From Bacteroidia bacterium (GTDB lineage Bacteria > Bacteroidota > Bacteroidia > Cytophagales > Cyclobacteriaceae): a stretch of DNA of 5,632 nucleotides. Under the pieces are notes generated by a model. The model had not been told where the DNA came from. It saw only the letters and a list, made by a program, of their open reading frames with translations, and ran no database searches. Position numbers and translations under genes: made by a program. The DNA lies in contig JAAURZ010000192.1 in assembly GCA_012031955.1 (NCBI GenBank), positions 1-5,632 of the forward strand, given 5' to 3'. Of the stretch, positions 1-5,632 are shown piece after piece (within the stretch, counting starts at the first letter, position 1; each line of letters opens with the position of its first letter).

Positions 1-898
1 AAAGATCACCTCATCCATTTTTGAACCCGTGTCGATCAAAGCCGTAGCGATAATCGTAAGCGAGCCGCCGTTTTCCACGTTGCGGGCTGCGCCGAAAAAT
101 CGCTTAGGCTTATGCAAGGCGTTGGCATCCACACCGCCGGAAAGAATCTTACCGGAAGACGGCACCACCGTGTTGTATGCGCGCGCGAGGCGGGTGATGG
201 AGTCGAGCAGAATCACTACGTCGTGACCGCATTCCACCATGCGCTTTGCTTTTTCCAGCACAATAGCGGCAACCTTCACATGGCGTTCAGCCTGTTCGTC
301 GAAAGTAGATGCAATTACTTCTGCCTTCACACTGCGCGCCATGTCAGTTACTTCTTCAGGGCGCTCGTCGATGAGCAACACCAGCAAGTAAACTTCAGGA
401 TGATTTTCTGCAATCGCGTTGGCGATCTGCTTCAGCAATACCGTCTTACCGGTTTTAGGTTGAGCCACAATCATACCGCGCTGACCCTTGCCGATAGGCG
501 CAAACAAGTCGAGAATACGCGTGGAGAAGTTGTCTGGCGTAGTGCTGAGGCGAAGTTTTTCGTCAGGGAAAAGTGGCGTCAGGTATTCGAAGGCAACGCG
601 GTCGCGTATCTCTTCAGTTGTTTTTCCATTTACCGATTCGACTTTTAGCAGGGCAAAATATTTTTCACCTTCCTTGGGAGGACGAATGAGTCCCTTCACC
701 GTGTCGCCTGTCTTGAGGCCAAACAATTTAATCTGCGAAGGAGAAACGTAAATATCGTCGGGGCTTGCCAGGTAGTTGTAGTCGGATGATCGCAGAAAGC
801 CGTAGCCGTCTTGCATAATTTCGAGCACGCCTTCGTTGCTGATGGCGCCGTCAAAGTCGCGTATGTTGCTTTCGCGCCGGGGCTGGCGCTCTTTCGCG
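1..898 (-). CDS. rho: Transcription termination factor Rho, RNA-binding and ATPase body (frame-shifted from its N-terminus; C-terminus outside window)
   Basis: Rho is a hexameric RNA-dependent ATPase and helicase that loads on nascent RNA and ends transcription. Read on the minus strand, this frame shows the cold-shock-like primary RNA-binding domain ([16 protein letters not shown], 828 down to about 781; [17 protein letters not shown]), then the RecA-type ATPase core. The core has a Walker A motif PKTGKT (459-442), the stretch [13 protein letters not shown] with the catalytic-glutamate region, a Walker B motif DVVILLDS (222-199) and the secondary-site Q-loop segment [14 protein letters not shown] (63-22). 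The frame is open to position 1. By comparison with the 419-residue E. coli protein, roughly 85 C-terminal residues lie outside the window. There is no start codon here; this piece continues the Rho N-terminal fragment at 936-1268 after two frame changes, one near 941 and one between 898 and 870. The first plain ATG in this frame, at 816, lies inside the RNA-binding domain and is not a believable start. Family assignment is near certain. Confidence 0.96.
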
Positions 899-935
899 CA
901 TCTCGGGGCGAGGCCGCTCAACCTCGATCGGTTCT

Positions 936-1268
936 TCAAATTTTTGGCGACGTGTTGTCGAGGTCAATATTAATCGATTCAAGCAAGTCGTCCGACGAAA
1001 GGTCTTTATCTGCATCTGCTTTGGGAGCGGCCGTTACATTTTCGCGCTTGCGCGGACGAAGTTTACGTTCAGCCTGTGATTCGTTCGTGTCCTCACCGGA
1101 GGCGGCGGGTTTCTTGGTAGGAGCTTCTCCGGTGATGGCCTGCTGATCGAGGATTTTGTAGACGAGGTCTTGTTTCGAAAGCTTCTTCGCGTTCTTCACG
1201 CCCATCTCCTCTGCAATTTCTTTCAACTCAGAAAGAAGTCTGACATTAAGGTCATCAATAGTGTACAT
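936..1268 (-). CDS. rho: Rho N-terminal domain fragment, ended early by a frameshift
   Basis: This is the N-terminal piece of the same rho gene. Residues 1-43 form the helical Rho_N domain ([20 protein letters not shown], then [20 protein letters not shown]). Residues 44-110 are a hydrophilic, charged, low-complexity stretch (KLRPRKREN and an acidic [11 protein letters not shown] segment) typical of the extra linker that Bacteroidota Rho proteins carry before the RNA-binding domain. The frame ends in TGA (938-936) just after a run of five A on the coding strand. Dropping one A gives [16 protein letters not shown] in the next frame, which continues the linker. The ATG at 1268 fits the family start; the leader before it is A/T-rich with no Shine-Dalgarno sequence, as is common in Bacteroidota. 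A gene caller would list this as a hypothetical 110-residue protein, but it is best read as residues 1-110 of a Rho of about 500 residues. Confidence 0.9.
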   Translation of the reverse strand: MYTIDDLNVRLLSELKEIAEEMGVKNAKKLSKQDLVYKILDQQAITGEAPTKKPAASGEDTNESQAERKLRPRKRENVTAAPKADADKDLSSDDLLESINIDLDNTSPKI

Positions 1269-1350
1269 GTGATTTTAAGAATGAAATAAGAAAGTTTTGA
1301 TATGTTGAGTGCTGGTTTTTAGTCCAGGGACAAAAGTCGTTTCAAGTGAG

Positions 1351-1358
1351 CAAACCTA
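1351..1358 (-). promoter_or_regulatory. Candidate Bacteroidota -7 element for rho
   Basis: On the minus strand this reads TAGGTTTG, an exact match to the Bacteroidota -7 consensus TAnnTTTG. It lies 83 nt before the rho start codon, so transcription from it would give a leader of roughly 75 nt. No convincing TTG/TTTG -33 element sits at the usual 19-21 nt spacing, so this is only a candidate. Confidence 0.35.
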
Positions 1359-1461
1359 GTGTCAATTGTTACTTAGGCACGTTCCGTAAGATCGGGAAAT
1401 AAGTAAAATATGAATTCCGTGGGCAGTCTGGCTTGCGCCAATTGATGCTGCAAGTATAGCC

Positions 1462-1485
1462 GAAAATTGCATATAATCAAATTTC
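1462..1485. repeat. Imperfect inverted repeat in the rho/serS divergent region
   Basis: The arms GAAAATTG (1462-1469) and CAAATTTC (1478-1485) are complementary at 7 of 8 positions around an 8-nt AT-rich centre (CATATAAT). The dyad lies between the two divergent genes, where a regulator could bind. In AT-rich DNA such a repeat can arise by chance, and no known operator is recognised. Confidence 0.25.
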
Positions 1486-1533
1486 CCCGAATATTTTATC
1501 CCCGCAACAAGCCCGCCTGCTCGACAAAAGCCC

Positions 1534-1541
1534 TAATTTTG
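1534..1541 (+). promoter_or_regulatory. Candidate Bacteroidota -7 element for serS
   Basis: TAATTTTG matches the TAnnTTTG -7 consensus exactly and ends 22 nt before the serS start codon. This would give a short leader of about 15 nt. The upstream region at the expected -33 distance is C/G-rich and lacks a TTG, so support is partial. Confidence 0.35.
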
Positions 1542-1563
1542 GCCTCGAAAAATTTTTGTACCC

Positions 1564-2835
1564 ATGCTTCAGCTTGCTACCATTCGCGACGACAAAGACC
1601 GCATTATTGCCGGCCTTAAGAAACGACGTATAAAAGATATCGAGGCCACTATCGAGTCAATTCTGTCTGTCGATACCACGCGAAGGCAATTGCAAAAACA
1701 GGTGGACGACTTGCAAGCCGAATCCAACGCCATGGCGCGGGAAATCGGCAACTTAATGAAAGCGGGAAAGCGCGACGAAGCGGAAGCAATCAAAGGAAAA
1801 ACAGCTGATTCCAAGAAAAAGATCGCCGACTTGTCTGAAAACTTGGCCGCTGCGGAAGGCGAACTTCAAAAACTGCTATATACCGTTCCCAACGTGCCTC
1901 ACAGCGATGTGCCCGATGGCGGCGGTCCCGACGATAATGTGGTGGTGCATGAGCGTGGCACCATTCCGAACCTAGTGGCCGGTGCGCTGCCGCATTGGGA
2001 ACTGATAACCAAATATGACATTATCGACTTCGACCTCGGCAACAAAATTGCCGGTGCAGGCTTTCCCGTCTATAAAGGTAAGGGAGCGCGGCTCCAGCGC
2101 GCGCTTATCAATTTCTTTCTCGACCAGGCTCTGGCGGCAGGCTATTTGGAAATACAACCACCCATCGTGGTAAACGAGGCATCCGGCTATGGCACAGGCC
2201 AGCTTCCCGACAAGGAAGGGCAGATGTATTACGTGGGTGAAGACAACCTGTACCTGATCCCGACTGCCGAAGTGCCGGTGACTAACCTGTACCGCGACGT
2301 GATTGTGGCGGATGCAAACCTGCCCATTAAAAATGTAGGTTATACGCCGTGCTTCCGCCGCGAGGCCGGAAGCTGGGGTGCCCATGTTCGTGGTCTCAAT
2401 CGCCTTCACCAGTTCGACAAAGTGGAAATCGTGCAGATCAGGAAACCGGAAGAGTCGTATCAAGCGCACGAACAGATGACGGCCTATGTGGAATCGCTGC
2501 TCGACAAGCTGGCGTTGCCTTACCGCCGACTGTTGCTCTGCGGCGGCGATATGGGTTTCAACGCGGCCAAGTGTTACGACATGGAAGTATACTCCGCAGC
2601 ACAGCAGCGCTGGCTCGAAGTAAGCTCCATCAGTAACTTTGAAACCTACCAGGCCAACCGGCTCAAGCTGCGCTACAAGCAGGGGGGTAAACCACAACTT
2701 TTGCATACACTCAACGGAAGCGCTCTGGCATTGCCGCGCATTGTGGCTGCCATCCTTGAAAACAACCAAAACGAAAATGGCATCGCTATCCCAGCCGTGC
2801 TTGTGCCCTATACCGGGTTTGACATGATAAGCTAA
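1564..2835 (+). CDS. serS: Seryl-tRNA synthetase (class II), complete
   Basis: This cytoplasmic enzyme charges tRNA-Ser (and tRNA-Sec where present) with serine through a seryl-adenylate. At 423 residues it has the normal bacterial SerRS length. Residues about 27-105 form the N-terminal antiparallel coiled-coil arm that grips the long variable arm of the tRNA, rich in K, E, D, Q and A with heptad-like leucines. The catalytic domain follows: motif 1 region around 176-204 (RLQRALINFFLDQALAAGY), the serine-binding TAEVP loop (234-238), motif 2 (CFRREAGSWGAHVRGLNRLH, 263-282) and motif 3 (HTLNGSALALPRIVAAILEN, 381-400). Motif 3 has Ala at 387 where Gly is more usual, a mild change. The start ATG gives the canonical N-terminus MLQLATIRDDKD. 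No Shine-Dalgarno sequence is seen; the leader is A/T-rich. It is the only gene in the window that is complete and unbroken. The next gene begins 10 nt after its stop, suggesting cotranscription. Confidence 0.98.
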   Translation: MLQLATIRDDKDRIIAGLKKRRIKDIEATIESILSVDTTRRQLQKQVDDLQAESNAMAREIGNLMKAGKRDEAEAIKGKTADSKKKIADLSENLAAAEGELQKLLYTVPNVPHSDVPDGGGPDDNVVVHERGTIPNLVAGALPHWELITKYDIIDFDLGNKIAGAGFPVYKGKGARLQRALINFFLDQALAAGYLEIQPPIVVNEASGYGTGQLPDKEGQMYYVGEDNLYLIPTAEVPVTNLYRDVIVADANLPIKNVGYTPCFRREAGSWGAHVRGLNRLHQFDKVEIVQIRKPEESYQAHEQMTAYVESLLDKLALPYRRLLLCGGDMGFNAAKCYDMEVYSAAQQRWLEVSSISNFETYQANRLKLRYKQGGKPQLLHTLNGSALALPRIVAAILENNQNENGIAIPAVLVPYTGFDMIS

Positions 2836-2845
2836 AACCATTTGT

Positions 2846-3442
2846 ATGATCGGAACATCGGAAGCCAGACTCTATCAAGTTGCCGTTCACATTGTAGGCA
2901 ACAAGACCAGGATGGAGGAAAACATTTTTTCCGGTGGACCCTTGGAGGTCGAAGACGATGCGTTGCAACAGATGCTGATCACCTATTTTCTGTCGAATTT
3001 TTCATCGCCCGAATACTATGCGTTCACGTTCTCCAATGGCGACGTGTCTCTCAACCCGGTATTTCGGTTTGTGACAGAGATGTTTGAGTCGCCGGAAACG
3101 TTTCATGAAAATTCCATCAACATAGCCAGGCACTTGTACGACGTATCGCAACACCCCAACATTAAGGCGGGTGATCTTTACGTGGCACATATTTCCGGCG
3201 TCGCGTTCGATAACCGCATCGTCGAGGGAATTGGCATTTTCAAATCGGAGAACAAAGAAAGCTATCTGAAGCTGAAGCACACACGCAAGCAGTTCGACCT
3301 TAGCGCCGAAGTGGGTACCAACGTGCATAAGCTCGACAAGGGCTGCCTGGTTTTGCGCACCGACGAGGAGGCGGGTTACAAGATATGCATCGTCGACAAT
3401 GCAAATGCAAGCGAGGCGCAATTCTGGCGTGAAGATTTCTGA
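2846..3442 (+). CDS. 37-kDa nucleoid-associated protein (NdpA/YejK, NA37 family), N-terminal fragment
   Basis: The 198 residues match the N-terminal part of the NA37 nucleoid-associated protein family. Recognisable stretches are EARLYQVAVHIVGNKTR, a central SPETFHENSINIARHLYDVS segment, then KAGDLYVAHISGVAFDNR and VEGIGIFKSENKESYLKL. E. coli YejK of this family copurifies with the nucleoid and has been reported to interact with topoisomerase IV and gyrase; the exact biochemical role remains poorly defined. The frame ends at TGA (3440-3442) after REDF, but the expected continuation (LKVKPWSDSFYHTRNFLN) follows at once in another frame. One missing T or C in the preceding run would restore it. 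With the downstream pieces the protein is about 347-348 residues, close to the usual size of roughly 340. The ATG lies 10 nt after the serS stop, so the two genes probably share a transcript. Confidence 0.88.
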   Translation: MIGTSEARLYQVAVHIVGNKTRMEENIFSGGPLEVEDDALQQMLITYFLSNFSSPEYYAFTFSNGDVSLNPVFRFVTEMFESPETFHENSINIARHLYDVSQHPNIKAGDLYVAHISGVAFDNRIVEGIGIFKSENKESYLKLKHTRKQFDLSAEVGTNVHKLDKGCLVLRTDEEAGYKICIVDNANASEAQFWREDF

Positions 3443-3889
3443 AAGTGAAACCATGGTCAGATTCATTTTATCATACGCGCAATTTCCTCAATCTCACGAA
3501 GCAGTACTTGGCCGACGAGATGCAGGAAGAGTTTAAGGTGACGAAGGCAGACCAGATAGACCTGCTGAACCGCTCTGTCGACTACTTTAAAAAATGAACA
3601 ATTTGACCAGCGTGAGTTCGAAACCGAAGTGCTTGCCGACGCCAACGTGATCGAATCGTTCAGAAATTTTGAAAAGTCGTATCGTGACAACAACGATATC
3701 GACATCGCAGACAACTTCGAGATATCCGCCCAGGCTGTGAAACGGCAGGCCAGGATATTCAAGAGCGTGCTCAAGCTCGACAAAAATTTTCACGTCTACA
3801 TTCATGGAAACCGCGACCTTATTGAACGCGGTTTCGACGAAGTAGCCGGCAAGCACTTTTATAAACTCTATTTCGACCGCGAGGAATAA
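3443..3889 (+). CDS. NA37 nucleoid-associated protein, C-terminal part (two frames)
   Basis: This continues the gene at 2846. From 3439 to 3594 the coding frame is shifted and reads KVKPWSDSFYHTRNFLN, LADEMQEEFKVTKADQIDLL and NRSVDYFKK, then meets TGA at 3595-3597 straight after a run of six A. From 3590 to 3889 the frame of the N-terminal fragment resumes as NEQFDQREFETEVLADANV, through a long conserved tail (DNFEISAQAVKRQARIFKSV, KNFHVYIHGNRDLIERGFDE), and ends with KLYFDREE and TAA. The tail is the typical NA37 C-terminus, including the IHGN-type strand. The two frame changes cancel, so the reconstructed protein is full length. A caller may use the GTG at 3629 as a start for an 86-residue orphan, but conserved sequence continues upstream of it, so it is not a separate gene. 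Assigning this to the same gene as 2846-3442 is an inference from continuous homology and spacing. Confidence 0.82.
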
Positions 3890-3901
3890 ATCTTCCACTT
3901 C

Positions 3902-3939
3902 CCTCACCAATAAAACGTGAGGCCGGTTGCGGTGAACCG
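3902..3939 (+). other. Two small hairpins after the NA37 gene
   Basis: CCTCAC (3902-3907) pairs with GTGAGG (3917-3922) around a 9-nt A-rich loop, and CGGTT (3924-3928) pairs with AACCG (3935-3939). They start 13 nt after the stop codon and could shape the 3' end of the serS-NA37 transcript. Neither is followed by a T-tract, so this is not a standard intrinsic terminator; ending by Rho is possible but not shown. Confidence 0.3.
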
Positions 3940-3965
3940 CCGTTCGACCACTCATCAAAGCCCCG

Positions 3966-3996
3966 TTGCATTGGCCGGGTTGATTGAATAACGTTG
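3966..3996 (+). promoter_or_regulatory. Candidate Bacteroidota promoter for the prolyl oligopeptidase gene
   Basis: A TTG at 3966-3968 is followed after 20 nt by TAACGTTG (3989-3996). This matches TAnnTTTG at all but one fixed position and has near-standard spacing to the -33 element. It ends 20 nt before the ATG at 4017, giving a leader of about 15 nt. The motif is short and imperfect, so it remains a candidate. Confidence 0.35.
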
Positions 3997-4016
3997 GTTA
4001 GTTAAAAACCCGTAAC

Positions 4017-5632
4017 ATGAAACTCACTCAAACACTTCTGGCCATCGTTCCGGTTATTATTTTGCCTCTTGCAATAACCAAAACAGCGAGCACACCGCCA
4101 TGAAATACCCCGAGACGATGAAGGCCGACAGCACCGATAGCTACTTTGACACCAATGTGCCAGATCCATATCGCTGGCTCGAAGACGATCGTTCGGCCGA
4201 AACGGAGGCCTGGGTAAAGGCGGAGAACGACGTCACATTCGGTTATCTCAACAACATACCTTACCGCGACAAGATCAAGCAACGGCTCGAAAGCATATAC
4301 AACTACGAACGCCTCAGCGCACCCTTCAAGGAGGGCGACTACTACTACTATTATAAAAACGACGGTCTTCAGAATCACAGCGTGCTCTACCGCAAGCAAG
4401 GCGAAACAGGTGAGCCGGAAGTATTCCTCGACCCCAATACATTTTCCGCCGACGGCACGGTAGGGTTATCGGGTGTCTCGTTTACTAAAGACGGATCGCT
4501 GGCCGCATACCTGATCTCCGACGGCGGTTCCGATTGGCGCAAGGCGGTGGTTATACGCGCGGCCGACAAGGTGATACTGGAAGACACGCTCAAAGACATC
4601 AAGTTCAGCGGCCTCTCATGGCGCGGCACCGAGGGCTTCTACTATAGCAGCTATGATAAACCCAAGGGCAGTGAGCTGTCTGCGAAAACCCAATATCACA
4701 AACTGATGTTTCACAAGCTGGGCACGCCGCAGAGCGACGATAAGCAGATTTTTGGAGGAGATGAAAATCCACGCCGGTATATTTTCGCCGGACTTACCGA
4801 CGACGAGCGCTTTCTCGTATTTGGCGCCGCCAACACCACCACCGGTGGCGAGCTGTATGTACAGGACCTAACAGTTGCTAACTCGCGACCCGTAGCGGTG
4901 GTAGACAATTTCGACAACAACCACAACGTGATCGCCAACGACGGCACACGGCTGATCATACAGACTAACCTCAACGCGCCCAATAACAAAGTAATCGAAG
5001 TGGACTTCGCGAACCCTTCACCGGAAAACTGGAAGGACATAATTCCTGAAGCAGAAAGCGTGCTCAATGCCGGATCAGCCGGGGGAAAACTTTTTGCCGA
5101 ATACACTGTCGATGTGAAAAGCCAGGTGAAGCAATACGACCTTCATGGAAAATTTGAACGCGAAATTGTGCTGCCCGGTATTGGCAACGCAAGTGGCTTT
5201 GGTGGCAAGCCCGCCGACAAGGATATTTTTTACTCGTTCACTTCATTCACATATCCGACCACAATCTTCAAGTACAACATCGCCAGCGGAAAATCTACGT
5301 TGTACGAAGCGCCAACAGTCGATTTCAATCCCGACGAATACGAGACACGGCAGGTGTTTTATGCAAGCAAAGACGGAACGAAAATACCTATGTTCATTGT
5401 CCACAAGAAGGGCCTTGAGCTGAACGGCAAAAACCCGACGCTGCTCTATGGCTATGGCGGCTTCAACGTGAGCCTCACACCCGGCTTTGTGCCGTCGCGT
5501 ATCGTGTGGCTGGAAAACGGAGGCGTGTTTGCGCAACCCAACCTGCGGGGTGGCGGCGAGTATGGGGAGAAGTGGCACCTTGCAGGCACCAAACTGCAAA
5601 AGCAAAACGTGTTCGACGACTTTATCGCTGCC
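4017..5632 (+). CDS. Prolyl oligopeptidase, family S9A, probable lipoprotein (frameshift in signal peptide; C-terminus outside window)
   Basis: Serine peptidases of family S9A cut short peptides after proline. From 4100 to the window edge an unbroken 511-codon frame shows the conserved N-terminal DPYRWLED motif, then the seven-bladed propeller region (Peptidase_S9_N type), and then the start of the alpha/beta-hydrolase domain with LLYGYGGFNVSLTP and NLRGGGEYGEKWH, ending in VFDDFIAA. The catalytic serine (GGSNGG motif), aspartate and histidine lie beyond the edge, so activity cannot be judged. Upstream, the ATG at 4017 starts a signal peptide (MKLTQTLLAIVPVII) that stops at TGA 4101 in its own frame. 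Adding one T to the run at 4060-4063 joins it to FASCNNQNSEHTA and the peptidase body. This gives a lipobox FASC with Cys19, hence an envelope-anchored lipoprotein, usual for Bacteroidota S9A enzymes. In the reconstructed numbering DPYRWLED is 49-56 and the visible part is 538 of about 700 residues. A caller would probably start at ATG 4100 and lose the signal. Confidence 0.93.

Noticed and set aside
112..648. 178-codon open frame on the plus strand opposite rho
   Set aside because: The minus strand here encodes the Rho ATPase core with Walker motifs; the plus-strand translation resembles no family.
811..1146. 111-codon plus-strand frame across the broken rho linker
   Set aside because: It overlaps the rho linker and RNA-binding domain start, and its translation is low-complexity without any domain.
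1312..1327. CTGG...CCAG hairpin in the rho leader
   Set aside because: The stem is only 4 bp and is expected by chance in a region of this length.
1472..1477. TATAAT resembling a sigma-70 -10 box
   Set aside because: There is no -35 element at suitable spacing, and the organism appears to be a member of the Bacteroidota, which use a different promoter consensus.
1972..2841. 289-codon open frame on the minus strand antisense to serS
   Set aside because: It lies opposite an intact, strongly conserved serS, has no recognisable domain, and its composition is what the complement of serS codons would give.
3589..3598. Programmed frameshifting or transcriptional slippage at the A6 run
   Set aside because: Six A is short for efficient slippage, the gene has a second compensating break, and similar breaks occur in unrelated genes nearby, so a sequence error is simpler.
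3629..3889. Stand-alone 86-residue gene starting at GTG 3629
   Set aside because: Conserved NA37 sequence continues upstream of the GTG in the same frame, so it is the tail of the broken gene rather than a new one.
3002..3958. Minus-strand open frames opposite the NA37 gene
   Set aside because: The plus strand carries a conserved protein across this span; the antisense frames show no motif.
4028..5605. Several minus-strand open frames and a plus-strand frame at 5145-5423 over the peptidase gene
   Set aside because: All are shadows of the S9A coding frame, which contains clear family motifs throughout.

Overview
The window looks like an ordinary chromosomal segment of a member of the Bacteroidota, most likely a Cytophagales-like bacterium (inference). 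Pointers are a Rho factor with a long charged insertion between its N-terminal domain and its RNA-binding domain, starts with A/T-rich leaders and no Shine-Dalgarno sequence, TAnnTTTG-type promoter candidates, and the style of the SerRS, NA37 and prolyl oligopeptidase proteins. GC content looks close to 50% by eye.

Layout: (1) Positions 1-1268, minus strand: transcription terminator Rho. The C-terminal end lies beyond the window, and the reading frame is broken twice between the N-terminal domain and the RNA-binding domain. (2) Positions 1269-1563: a divergent intergenic region with promoter candidates for both directions and an imperfect inverted repeat. (3) Positions 1564-2835, plus strand: an intact seryl-tRNA synthetase. 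(4) Positions 2846-3889, plus strand: a 37-kDa nucleoid-associated protein (NdpA/YejK, NA37 family) starting 10 nt after serS and broken by two frame changes that cancel out. (5) Positions 3890-4016: an intergenic stretch with small hairpins and a weak promoter candidate. (6) Position 4017 to the end, plus strand: a prolyl oligopeptidase (family S9A) cut off by the window edge about 20 residues before the expected catalytic serine. Its lipoprotein signal peptide is separated from the body by one apparent single-base deletion.

Functionally this is housekeeping: transcription termination, tRNA charging, nucleoid association and peptide degradation in the envelope. serS and the NA37 gene probably form one transcription unit. 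Rho is transcribed divergently, and the peptidase is probably a separate unit.

The most notable feature is technical. Five frame breaks fall in three of the four genes. All lie in or next to short mononucleotide runs, and protein conservation continues in a new frame across each one. This points to indel errors in the sequence rather than to real pseudogenes, and it would mislead automatic annotation: a split Rho, a split NA37 protein, and a peptidase called without its lipoprotein signal. I found no CRISPR array, mobile element, RNA gene or credible novel system.
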